The position numbers and the translations under genes were made by a program. A model generated the notes under the pieces. It had not been told where the DNA came from and did not search any database. It worked only from the letters and a program-made list of their open reading frames with translations. Below are positions 1-7,060 of a stretch of DNA of 16,256 nt, one piece after another. How positions within the stretch are numbered: the first letter of the stretch is position 1; every line of letters begins with the position of its first letter. This stretch comes from Microbacteriaceae bacterium UBA6152. Lineage in GTDB: Bacteria > Actinomycetota > Actinomycetes > Actinomycetales > Microbacteriaceae. Location: NCBI GenBank assembly GCA_002423075.1, contig DIUS01000102.1:1-16256 (forward strand), read 5' to 3'.

Positions 1-1
1 C

Positions 2-1618
2 TCAGCGCCGGGCGATGGCGAGCGCAGCAGCCACCGCACGCGCGCGGTCGAGCTCGGCCGCGACCGGCGCGACCACATCGCGCTGCACGACCTCGTCGAC
101 CGAGGCAAGCAGTCGTCGACGCGTGCGACGCCGCCGCGCGCGCGCGGTCAGGGCGCTGAGCGCGGCCGAGAGGAGGCCGAGCAGCACTCCGACGAGCACG
201 GCCGCGATGATCAGCAGCGTGGGGATCGCCCAGCCCTCGAGCGGCCCGTCCTCGACGCGCGGAATGAGCAGAGCGGGCATCCCGAACGTCGGCAGTAGCG
301 AGGCGCCGACGAGCCAGAGCGCACCACCCACGCCGATCACGATCGCGAACCATTGCACGATGCCGACCAGCACCCACCACCACGAGCCCTTCGCGGGCAG
401 GGGAGTGCGCGCGATCGCGAGGTCGAGATCAGCGGGCAGCCGGTCGCGCGCGCCCTCGGCCGCGGTGCGCACGGCGGCCTTCCACGGCCCGGCAAGCCCC
501 GAGGCGGCACTGTCGGCGAACGATCGCACTGCGAGCGAGAGGCGAGCCTGAGCCCCGGCGCTCAGCAGCGGCATGCTCGTGCGGTGCACATCGGGGTCGC
601 TGTTCTTGTCAGAGCCACGGCGCCGAGGCCCGAGCCCCAGGCGCGTGAGCGGGTCGGCGCGCAGCCGCCCGATCCACGAGACGAGCGGCCAGCCGGTGAC
701 TTGCCCGGCACGCTTGCGGTACGAACTCGCAACGGCAGCCGCGACGACGTCGACGCCCGCGGCGGTGCCGACCTCGTCGCGCACGCGCACCGATGCACGA
801 GCATCAAGTCGAGTCGCCGACCCCGGGTCATCGATGCGCGCCGCGAGGGTCTGCACGTCGGCGGTGAGGCGAGCATCCCGAGCCTTGCGGGCCGCCGCGA
901 GATCGCCGATTGCCGTCCGCAGCGCGCCGATGCCCTCGAGCGTACGGGCACTCACCGAGAGCACGCGGGCGCGGGGCAGTCCGTCGCGCGAGATGACCGA
1001 CTGCAGCGACGCGACGACGGATGCTCGGTCTGACGCCGCGAGCAGGTCCACTTGATTGAGCACCACGAGCGTGACCGCGGCGTGCTTGGCGTGCGGGGCG
1101 ATGAACTGGGCGTGCAGCACATCGTCGGCATACTTCTGCGGGTCGACGACCCACAGCAGAGCATCCACCTGACCGGCCAGTCGCTCGGCGATCGCGCGAT
1201 TGCCCGCCTCGATCGAATCCACGTCGGGCAGGTCGACGAGCACGAGCTTGCCCGCGCGCGGGTCGATCGGCTCGGTGCGCTCGACGCGCTCGCGAATCTC
1301 GAGCCAGTCGAGCAGGTCGGCGGCACCGGTGGCATCCCACGTGACGGCGAGGGCCTGCGACGTCGTCGGGCGCCGCACGTGGGCCTTAGCCACTTCGTCG
1401 CCGACGAGCGCGTTGACGAGGCTCGACTTGCCCGACCCGGTCGCACCGAAGACGCCGACCACCGTGTGCTCGGGGGAGCGGTCGCGACGAGCCTCGGCCT
1501 GCTGCAGCAGCGCCGCGGCCTCGTCGGCGATCGCGCTCGGGAGGCGCCCGACACCCGCTTCGGTCACTGTGCGCAGAGCGGCAATGCGCTCGTCGAGGGT
1601 CGCCTTCGACGCGCTCAC
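2..1618 (-). CDS. Membrane-anchored P-loop GTPase (second of a tandem pair)
   Basis: 538 aa, predicted to be a GTPase tethered to the membrane. The sequence shows G1 (GATGSGKS, residues 58-65), a likely G2 threonine in RPTT (about 83-86), a G3-like DLPDVDS at 129, an intact G4 NQVD at 188-191 and a G5-like VSA near 222. Two hydrophobic segments lie at about 413-445 and 464-488, followed by an Arg-rich stretch and a C-terminal helix. This arrangement resembles bacterial YfjP/Era-like or dynamin-like GTPases; the exact family is inferred. I chose the GTG at 1618 because it lies 16 nt after the stop of the upstream GTPase gene and starts a sensible N-terminal helix. The frame stays open upstream to 1876, but only as the shadow of the neighbouring gene. 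The Shine-Dalgarno is weak (GGTGGG), so translation may be coupled. The stop codon is at the window edge and the gene is complete. Confidence 0.85.
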   Translation of the reverse strand: MSASKATLDERIAALRTVTEAGVGRLPSAIADEAAALLQQAEARRDRSPEHTVVGVFGATGSGKSSLVNALVGDEVAKAHVRRPTTSQALAVTWDATGAADLLDWLEIRERVERTEPIDPRAGKLVLVDLPDVDSIEAGNRAIAERLAGQVDALLWVVDPQKYADDVLHAQFIAPHAKHAAVTLVVLNQVDLLAASDRASVVASLQSVISRDGLPRARVLSVSARTLEGIGALRTAIGDLAAARKARDARLTADVQTLAARIDDPGSATRLDARASVRVRDEVGTAAGVDVVAAAVASSYRKRAGQVTGWPLVSWIGRLRADPLTRLGLGPRRRGSDKNSDPDVHRTSMPLLSAGAQARLSLAVRSFADSAASGLAGPWKAAVRTAAEGARDRLPADLDLAIARTPLPAKGSWWWVLVGIVQWFAIVIGVGGALWLVGASLLPTFGMPALLIPRVEDGPLEGWAIPTLLIIAAVLVGVLLGLLSAALSALTARARRRRTRRRLLASVDEVVQRDVVAPVAAELDRARAVAAALAIARR

Positions 1619-1634
1619 GGAGAACCCACCGCGC

Positions 1635-3320
1635 TCACGCTTCCTCCGCCGCTCGCGCCACATCGTCGAGTAGCGCCTGCGACTCGCGCCGCAAAGCCTC
1701 GGGCGATGACCCGAACCGCAGCGGCTCGAGCGCGGTGCCGAGTCGATCGGCCTCGGAGTCAAACAGCGCCTCGAGCCGCCGCTGCAGATCCAGCCGGGCT
1801 TCAGCGGCGAGCCGTCGCACGGCGTCTTCGCCGAAAATCGTCTCGAGCAACTTCTGGCCGACGACAGCCGAACCACCCGCGATCGCGAGCTCGCCGCCCG
1901 TGAGTCCGCCGGTCGAGGCGAACACGACGATCATGAGCGCGACCGTCACGACGTTGAGCCCGAGCGACAGCACGCGAGCCTTCACGCGCTTGTTGCCCGC
2001 GTTGTCGTGGATGAGCTGCATGAGCGCGCCCTGCCACTCGCGGATCATCGCAGCCGCCTTCGACCGCAGCTCGGGGCTCTCGGCGGCGAGCTGCGGGTTG
2101 AGCTCGGCAACCATCCGCCCCGGAGCACTGCGCTCCAGGTCGGCCCACGCCGCCGCGGCCGCACGCCCGGCCTGGTCGATGATGACGGCCTGCAGCCCCG
2201 TTTCGATCTGCGTCTCGACCTCGATCACCGGGTTGGGCTTGCCAGTCACCCATGCCGTCAGGCTGTCGCGCGTGCGCGAGAACCACGACTCGACCTTGCG
2301 GAAGAAATCGGAGGTTCCCACGAAGTCTTGCCACCGCGCGAGCACTTCGCCGCGCAGCAGCGCTCCGTCGCTCGTCGCAGCGTCGACCGCGTCAATCGCC
2401 GCTTGGTAGTGGGCATCGGCGGCGGCTTCGGCACCGTCGAGCCAGTCGAGTTGCTGCTGGCGAGCATCCGCGATGCGGGCCACACGCCGATCGAGGTCGG
2501 TGATGGCACCGCTCAGCGTGCGCGCCGCGATGCGGGCTCGGGATGCGCGATCGCCGGCGATGCCCTCGAGCCAGGCGCGCGGGCCGTCGACCGCGGTCGC
2601 GGGCAGCATGCCGAGTTCGTCGAGCGGCTGCTCGTCGACGGCTCCGGGCGGCACGCGGTTGAGCACGACCCCGACCGTGATCTGCCGAGCGGCAGCGCTC
2701 TCGAGCAGGCGCCACGGCACCGCGTCGGCGTAGCGATTGGCAGTGGTGACGAAGAGCCACAGGTCGGCGGCGGCGAGCAGTTGCGCCGCGAGGGCGCGGT
2801 TCTCGTCAGCAACCGAGTCGATGTCGGGGGCGTCGATGATCGCGAGCGAGCGCGGCACGGCCTCGTGCTCCAGCAGCATGAGCTCGCTGATGCGCGCGGC
2901 CTCGGGGGTGTCGCCTGCGTCGCTCGCGGCGGTGCCCGGAGCACTGACCCGGCCGCGCACGCGCGCGAGCCCCGGCAAAATGCGGTCGCTCGCGAACCAG
3001 CCGGCATCCACGGGGGAGTGCACGAGAATCGGCTGGCGCGTTGTCGGGCGGATGACGCCCACGCGCGTCGTTGCGACCCCGAGCAACGCGTTGACGATCG
3101 TCGACTTACCCGAGCCGGTCGAGCCCCCGACGACCGCGAGCAGCGGCGCGTCGAGGTCGGCGAGGCGCGGGCGGATGTAGTCGTCGATCTGCCTCACGGC
3201 GGCGGACGCGGCCTCGCGCTGCTCGACGATGCCGTCGAGGTGCAAGCTGAGCCCCACATCGGCGAGCGATGCCCGCAGACGCTCGAGCGACACGGTCGCG
3301 GGCGCTCGGGTGTCGGTCAC
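1635..3320 (-). CDS. P-loop GTPase, dynamin-like/YfjP-like (first of a tandem pair)
   Basis: 561 aa. G1 is GSTGSGKS (66-73), the G2 region is RPTTRQP (about 91-97) and the G3-like motif is DAPDIDS (163-169). At the expected G4 position the sequence reads NRVP (221-224) instead of NKxD, so the base-recognising Asp is missing. A hydrophobic stretch (VVTVALMIVVFASTGG and the Gly/Ala-rich run after it, roughly 455-490) suggests membrane insertion or a hairpin. Helical, charged segments follow. The gene starts at GTG 3320, preceded on this strand by CATGCT with 6 nt between, which fits leaderless expression, and it leads a two-gene operon with the GTPase downstream. Tandem GTPases of this kind often form heteromeric membrane-remodelling or septum-associated assemblies (for example dynamin-like pairs in actinobacteria); that role here is inference. 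Annotation as an ABC transporter is less likely, as no ABC signature motif is present. Confidence 0.85.
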   Translation of the reverse strand: MTDTRAPATVSLERLRASLADVGLSLHLDGIVEQREAASAAVRQIDDYIRPRLADLDAPLLAVVGGSTGSGKSTIVNALLGVATTRVGVIRPTTRQPILVHSPVDAGWFASDRILPGLARVRGRVSAPGTAASDAGDTPEAARISELMLLEHEAVPRSLAIIDAPDIDSVADENRALAAQLLAAADLWLFVTTANRYADAVPWRLLESAAARQITVGVVLNRVPPGAVDEQPLDELGMLPATAVDGPRAWLEGIAGDRASRARIAARTLSGAITDLDRRVARIADARQQQLDWLDGAEAAADAHYQAAIDAVDAATSDGALLRGEVLARWQDFVGTSDFFRKVESWFSRTRDSLTAWVTGKPNPVIEVETQIETGLQAVIIDQAGRAAAAAWADLERSAPGRMVAELNPQLAAESPELRSKAAAMIREWQGALMQLIHDNAGNKRVKARVLSLGLNVVTVALMIVVFASTGGLTGGELAIAGGSAVVGQKLLETIFGEDAVRRLAAEARLDLQRRLEALFDSEADRLGTALEPLRFGSSPEALRRESQALLDDVARAAEEA

Positions 3321-3326
3321 GACTCA

Positions 3327-3332
3327 AGCATG
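3327..3332 (-). promoter_or_regulatory. Putative -10 box for the GTPase operon (leaderless)
   Basis: The minus strand reads CATGCT and then 6 nt to the GTG at 3320. A hexamer of the form xANNNT this close to the start codon matches the leaderless pattern seen at other genes in the window. No clear -35 was found. Confidence 0.4.
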
Positions 3333-3407
3333 CCGGGCGCGGGCGCTGTTGGCGACCCGGCAGCGGAACGAAGGGTGTCGCATCAACCCGGTGAACCTGC
3401 GCGTGTG

Positions 3408-3442
3408 CGGCGTGTCGCGCCCAAAGGTCGGCGTGTCGCGCC
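3408..3442 (+). repeat. Two 14-bp direct repeats, 21-bp period
   Basis: CGGCGTGTCGCGCC occurs at 3408-3421 and again at 3429-3442, exactly 21 bp apart, or two DNA turns. A shorter GTGTCGC occurs at 3375-3381, and the inverted core GGCGCGAC lies at 3473-3480. All sit in the 209-bp divergent intergenic region between the GTPase operon and the Tad cassette, so they may be operator sites. Confidence 0.5.
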
Positions 3443-3516
3443 GGCGACCGGGGGGAGCGGACACCGTCTGACGGCGCGACTGTGGAAAGCCCGAGACGCG
3501 CAGGGCCCGGCCGCGC

Positions 3517-3522
3517 CAGAAT
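3517..3522 (+). promoter_or_regulatory. Putative -10 box for the Tad-type cassette (leaderless)
   Basis: CAGAAT is followed by 7 nt and then the ATG at 3530. No Shine-Dalgarno is visible before that ATG, which supports leaderless initiation. The same CAGAAT hexamer precedes the exonuclease gene. Confidence 0.45.
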
Positions 3523-3529
3523 CGCGCGC

Positions 3530-3703
3530 ATGCGCAGATTCCTCGACTTTCTCGACCAAGCCGCCGACGACCGTGGAGATGTTCCCGGTTGGGTGCTCAT
3601 CACCCTCATGACAGCTGGGCTCGTCATCGTGATCTGGGCGCTCGCCGGCCCCGCGCTCGAAGGCGTCTTCCAGCAGGCGATCGACCGCGTCACCGGCTTC
3701 TAG
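3530..3703 (+). CDS. 57-aa single-pass membrane peptide, Flp-pilin-sized
   Basis: A small protein with a charged N-terminus (MRRFLDFLDQAADDRG) and then one hydrophobic helix (about residues 19-42). A short amphipathic tail ending in VTGF follows. Its size, topology and position immediately before two TadE-like genes suggest a Flp-like pilin or a cassette-specific membrane peptide. The DRG preceding the helix resembles the prepilin cleavage context of the next two proteins, but the position five residues after that Gly is Trp21, not the Glu usual in type IV/Flp prepilins, so prepilin-peptidase processing is doubtful. The start at ATG 3530 rests on the leaderless-type hexamer 7 nt upstream. The stop lies 13 nt before the next start, implying one operon. 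The function is not known. Confidence 0.75.
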   Translation: MRRFLDFLDQAADDRGDVPGWVLITLMTAGLVIVIWALAGPALEGVFQQAIDRVTGF

Positions 3704-3716
3704 GCGGCTGGGTCCG

Positions 3717-4145
3717 ATGCGCCGCCGGATGCTCGCTCGCGGCACCCCGCACCCCGTCGTCGCGCGGCTCACCGACGACCGCGGCTCGGCTCCGGTCGAG
3801 TTCGTGCTCGTCGCCGTGCTGCTCACGCTCGTCACGCTCAGCGTGCTGCAGGTCGCGTTCGCCCTGCACATCCGCACGACCCTCATCGATGCGGCAGCCG
3901 AAGGTGCGCGGTTCGCGGCACTCGCCGACAGCTCCCTGCCCGCGGGCATCGAGCGTAGCCGCGAGCTCATCACCGCGGCCCTCGGCGAGAGCTACGCGCA
4001 GAGCATCTCGGCGGGCACGGGGGCGTTCGGCGGGCATCCGGTCGTCATCATCACCGTGCGCTCGCCGCTGCCCCTCATCGGCATGATCGGCATCGACGAC
4101 ACGCTGGAGGTGAGCGGGCGTGCTGCGCTCGAGCCTCTTCGCTGA
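3717..4145 (+). CDS. TadE-like pseudopilin
   Basis: 142 aa. After a basic 20-residue leader comes DRGSAPVEF (residues 21-29) and a single transmembrane helix (about 29-50). A conserved-looking segment rich in Ala and Arg (AAAEGARFAAL) follows, then a periplasm-like or extracellular domain. The arrangement G23 | S24 with Glu28 at +5 is that of a prepilin-peptidase site. TadE and TadF of the Tad/Flp pilus system are known to be processed this way. TadE-type proteins act as minor pilins or assembly factors for Flp pili. The next gene overlaps this one by 26 nt. ATG 3717 is the first start; ATG 3729 (residue 5) is possible and the Shine-Dalgarno is weak in both cases. Confidence 0.8.
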   Translation: MRRRMLARGTPHPVVARLTDDRGSAPVEFVLVAVLLTLVTLSVLQVAFALHIRTTLIDAAAEGARFAALADSSLPAGIERSRELITAALGESYAQSISAGTGAFGGHPVVIITVRSPLPLIGMIGIDDTLEVSGRAALEPLR

Positions 4146-4602
4146 ACCGGCCGACAACGGCGTCGCCGGATGCTCCGACCGCGGCTCGGCCTCCCTCGAG
4201 TTCATCACGGCAGGGCTGTTGATGCTCGTGCCGCTCGTCTATCTGATTCTCACGCTCGGCACCATCCAGTCGGCGGCACTCGCGACCGAGGGGGCCGCGC
4301 GGCAGGGTGCTCGCGTGTTCGTCCAGGCGGAGTCGACCTCCGCGGGAACAGCGGCTGCCCGGCGCGCGCTCGACCTCGCCCTCGCCGACCACGCACTCGA
4401 CCCGAGCGACGTCACCCTCAGCATCAGTTGCGCTCCCAACCCGGGTCAGTGCCACACCCGCCGCGGTTGGGTCACGGTTGAGGTCGCCGTGCGCGTGCCG
4501 TTGCCGCTCGTGCCGCCGATCTTCGACCTGCGCGTGCCGCTCGCGGTACCGGTCGAGGCGAGCGCGACGCAGCAGGTCTCGCGATTCTGGGGCGCGCGTT
4601 GA
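4120..4602 (+). CDS. TadE/TadF-like pseudopilin
   Basis: 160 aa. The leader ends in DRGSASLEF (residues 20-28), placing Gly22 before the cleavage point and Glu27 at +5. One transmembrane helix follows (about 28-48), then AATEGAARQGAR-type sequence similar to the preceding TadE-like protein. Two cysteines in the exported domain (C104 and C111) could form a disulphide. The GTG start at 4120 is well supported by GGAGGT at 4106-4111, 8 nt upstream and inside the previous gene, giving a 26-nt overlap and probable translational coupling. The role is inferred to be a minor pilin or assembly factor together with its two neighbours. TadE and TadF cannot be told apart from sequence alone. Confidence 0.8.
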   Translation: MLRSSLFAEPADNGVAGCSDRGSASLEFITAGLLMLVPLVYLILTLGTIQSAALATEGAARQGARVFVQAESTSAGTAAARRALDLALADHALDPSDVTLSISCAPNPGQCHTRRGWVTVEVAVRVPLPLVPPIFDLRVPLAVPVEASATQQVSRFWGAR

Positions 4603-5078
4603 GCGGCACACGTGCGACGAGTCCTCGGCGACGGATGCTCCGCCTCGACCCGCGCGACGACCGCGGCTCCATCTTGCCGCTCATCGCGGGGTTCGGCGCC
4701 CTCGCACTCGCGGTCGTGCTGCTCGGCAGCGCCGCCACCTCGCTGTACCTTGAGCGCACACGCCTCTTCACGCTCGCCGATGGTGCGGCGCTCGCCGCCG
4801 CCGAGTCGTTCGACCTCGCCTCGGTGCGGCCCACAGCCGAAGGCGTCTTGCGCCCGCGCCTCACGCAGCCTGAGGTCGCGGCTGCCGCGGCCGACTACCT
4901 CGCACAGGCGCCGGGTTCGCAGCTGGAGGGGCTACAGCTCGTCTCGGCGACGACCCCTGACGGTCTCAGCGCGCGGGTCACCCTCGCGGCGGTGTGGGCC
5001 CCGCCCGTGGTCAGCGTCTTCGTGCCGGAGGGCATCCCGCTGCAGGTCACCGCGACGAGCCGCAGCGTCTTCGACTGA
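4599..5078 (+). CDS. TadG-like (Tad/Flp pilus-assembly) membrane protein
   Basis: 159 aa. A basic leader with DDRGS (residues 20-24) precedes one transmembrane helix (about 26-50). The helix runs into LERTRLFTLADGAALAAAES, the typical sequence following the helix in TadG/RsaA-like Tad proteins, in which the Ala-rich LADGAALAAA stretch is the hallmark. Unlike the two preceding proteins, no Glu lies at +5 after the DRG, so it is probably not processed by prepilin peptidase. The first possible start is TTG 4599, which overlaps the upstream TGA (4600-4602) and is preceded by a GGGGC stretch. ATG 4635 (residue 13) is the alternative, and I cannot settle between them. It is the last gene of the cassette. 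Confidence 0.75.
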   Translation: MSGTRATSPRRRMLRLDPRDDRGSILPLIAGFGALALAVVLLGSAATSLYLERTRLFTLADGAALAAAESFDLASVRPTAEGVLRPRLTQPEVAAAAADYLAQAPGSQLEGLQLVSATTPDGLSARVTLAAVWAPPVVSVFVPEGIPLQVTATSRSVFD

Positions 5079-5091
5079 CCTCACACCAGGC

Positions 5092-5097
5092 CAGAAT
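5092..5097 (+). promoter_or_regulatory. Putative -10 box for the exonuclease operon (leaderless)
   Basis: CAGAAT followed by 6 nt and the ATG at 5104, with no Shine-Dalgarno. It is the same hexamer and nearly the same spacing as at 3517. Confidence 0.45.
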
Positions 5098-5103
5098 GGA
5101 ACC

Positions 5104-5685
5104 ATGCCCCACGCGCGCGAAGCCCGCCCCGTCACCCTCATCAGCGTCGACATCGAGGCGGCGGGCCCGAGCCCGAGCAACTACGCAATGCTCTCGATCG
5201 GCGCGTGCGTCATCGATCGACTCGCGACCCCAGCACCCGACCACTTCTACGCCGAGCTCAAGCCCGACCGCGAGGGGGTGCTGGACTCGGCGATGAGCGT
5301 CGGGGGGTTCACGCTCGACGGCTTGCGAGCATCCGGAACCGACCCCAAGACGGCCATGCAGGCGTTCGCCGACTGGATCGACTCGGTCACGCCCGACGGG
5401 CACCGTGCCGTGATGGTCGGCTTCAACGCCCCCTTCGACTGGATGTTCGTGGCCGACTACTTCGACCGCTACCTCGGCCGCAACCCGTTCGGGCACTCGG
5501 CGCTCGACATCAAGGCCTTCTACATGGGGGTCACCGGGCTGCCGTGGGCCGAGACGAGCATGGTGCACGTCGCCGAGCACTATCGAGTGACCGTCGACCT
5601 GACGCATAATGCACTGGACGACGCTCGCGACCAGGCGGCGCTGTTCCGATCGGTTCGGGCGGAGCGCGCCGCACGCTCCGACTGA
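5104..5685 (+). CDS. DnaQ-like DEDDh 3'-5' exonuclease
   Basis: 193 aa, a stand-alone exonuclease domain of the DnaQ/RNase T superfamily. ExoI is SVDIEAAGPSP with D16 and E18. ExoII is GFNAPFDWMF with D112. ExoIII is HNALDDARDQA with H168 and D173. Together these give the complete DEDDh metal-binding set, so the enzyme should be active on DNA or RNA 3' ends. There is no polymerase, BRCT or helicase domain. The HNALDDA motif resembles RNase T and related ribonucleases, but the substrate cannot be decided from sequence. I chose ATG 5104 because the homologous region starts shortly after it and a leaderless-type hexamer lies 6 nt upstream. The next gene begins 37 nt downstream on the same strand, so co-transcription is likely. 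Confidence 0.85.
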   Translation: MPHAREARPVTLISVDIEAAGPSPSNYAMLSIGACVIDRLATPAPDHFYAELKPDREGVLDSAMSVGGFTLDGLRASGTDPKTAMQAFADWIDSVTPDGHRAVMVGFNAPFDWMFVADYFDRYLGRNPFGHSALDIKAFYMGVTGLPWAETSMVHVAEHYRVTVDLTHNALDDARDQAALFRSVRAERAARSD

Positions 5686-5722
5686 CCGAGGCGGGCATCG
5701 CATCCACCCGAGAGGCACGCCG

Positions 5723-7060
5723 ATGACGCCCCCGACTCAGACCCCTGCCGACGACCTCGAGCGCATTCGCGAGTCGGCCGCCCGCCTGGGCGTGCAGCTC
5801 GACGAAGAGGGCGCGCTGCAGTGGCTCGCCGCGATCGCCGCCGACGCCGAGAGCGACGAACACATTGTCGAGCACGAGAGCGGCGTCTTCGGGCATCGCG
5901 TCAGCATGCTCGACTTCACGCCGCGCGATCTCGAGCGGTTCCGGCGCATCGGTGAGGTCGTCCAGGTCACGGGGCCCGAGGGTGTGGTCGAGGGGGCTCT
6001 GGCACTCAGCGGGTCGGCAGCGCAATCGAAGATTCAATCGTTCCCCGGTGACTGCGACTACTTTCAGCGGCTCAACATCAAGGCCGAGACGCGCGACGAC
6101 GCCTGCCGCATCATGGCCGATTGCATGCGCGCGGCGGCGAGGCGCACCGCAACGGGCGACCCGTTCCAGTTTCTCGAGGGCAAGCTCGGTAGCTATCCCG
6201 TCGACTGCCTGCACGGCGGCACAGCGCGCAAGAAGGGCAGCCCGATCTCCTGGACCCCGGCCGAGATCGAGGCCGAACGAATCGAGCTGACGCTCGCCGA
6301 CGGCACCGTGCAGACGCTCACTTGGCAGCAGGCCGCGCTCGACCCGGGCTGGTGCAAGCTTGACTGGGTTGTCGCCGACCCCGCGCGCAAGGCGCTCTCG
6401 AACGCGAGCAACGTCATCGACGTGACATGGGAGGCCCCCGACGGTGAGATCGTGCCGCTCGACGGCTACCTCGACGCCTATTTTCAAGAGGTCTACCTCG
6501 ATGCCGACTCGATGCCGACGTTCGCGAAAGTCGCCAAGTTCGTCAGTGACGATGCTCTCGACGAGTACGTCGACCGGCTCGAAGACGAGGTGCGCAAGTA
6601 CCTCACCAAGCAGCTCAACTACGGCAAGGCCGCCAAGCGCATGTACAACATCTTCCGGTTGTCGGGCCGGCACCTCGATGCGGCCTACGTGCGAGAGCTC
6701 TTCGACGAGCCCGCGACGATCCTCTACCAGGTGTGGTCACTCATCTCGACGCTCGACAACGCGACGCAACCCGGCACGAGCATCCCGATCGATTCGGTGC
6801 GCGACCAGGCCGACACGCTCATGCTGCAGGTCATCGACATGCTCGAGGGCGATGAGGAGGCCGAGATCGTCGCCGCGCTGCTCACGCTGCGGCGCACCCT
6901 CGAAGACCAGAACGCGGGCGAGCGGCGCACGAGCGAGGTCGAGGCGGCGCAGAACCACGTCATCAACCTCGTCAACACGTTCTTCCGAGAGAAGCTCGAA
7001 GGGGTTCCTACTATTCGGGAGTACATCGTCGCGATGCAGTCCGCCGCCGACGCCTCGTGA
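5723..7060 (+). CDS. Unrecognised 445-aa protein; weak nucleotidyltransferase-like motif
   Basis: I do not recognise this family. It is acidic and soluble, with no signal peptide or membrane segment. Residues 97-114 contain GSAAQSKIQSFPGDCDYF: a Gly-Ser followed 12 and 14 residues later by two aspartates (D110, D112). This recalls the GS...DxD signature of Pol-beta-like nucleotidyltransferases (inference only; the second Gly-Ser/Thr of the usual signature is missing). The central region (about 200-270) looks beta-rich, and the C-terminal half (about 275-440) looks helical. ATG 5723 has an upstream GAGAGG at 5710-5715 with suitable spacing. The stop codon overlaps the next gene in GTGA, so the downstream amidotransferase is translationally coupled. 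With the exonuclease before it, this forms a probable three-gene operon. Confidence 0.75.
   Translation: MTPPTQTPADDLERIRESAARLGVQLDEEGALQWLAAIAADAESDEHIVEHESGVFGHRVSMLDFTPRDLERFRRIGEVVQVTGPEGVVEGALALSGSAAQSKIQSFPGDCDYFQRLNIKAETRDDACRIMADCMRAAARRTATGDPFQFLEGKLGSYPVDCLHGGTARKKGSPISWTPAEIEAERIELTLADGTVQTLTWQQAALDPGWCKLDWVVADPARKALSNASNVIDVTWEAPDGEIVPLDGYLDAYFQEVYLDADSMPTFAKVAKFVSDDALDEYVDRLEDEVRKYLTKQLNYGKAAKRMYNIFRLSGRHLDAAYVRELFDEPATILYQVWSLISTLDNATQPGTSIPIDSVRDQADTLMLQVIDMLEGDEEAEIVAALLTLRRTLEDQNAGERRTSEVEAAQNHVINLVNTFFREKLEGVPTIREYIVAMQSAADAS

Noticed and set aside
1635..3320. ABC transporter ATPase annotation for the first GTPase
   Set aside because: There is a P-loop but no LSGGQ signature or H-loop, and the DAPDIDS motif fits a GTPase G3.
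2007..3611. 534-codon plus-strand open frame
   Set aside because: It is antisense to the GTPase gene, which has clear G motifs; its Arg/Gly-rich, low-complexity translation is typical of a shadow frame.
5531..6673. 380-codon minus-strand open frame
   Set aside because: Antisense to the exonuclease and the 445-aa gene, which have sound starts and coupling; no family resemblance.
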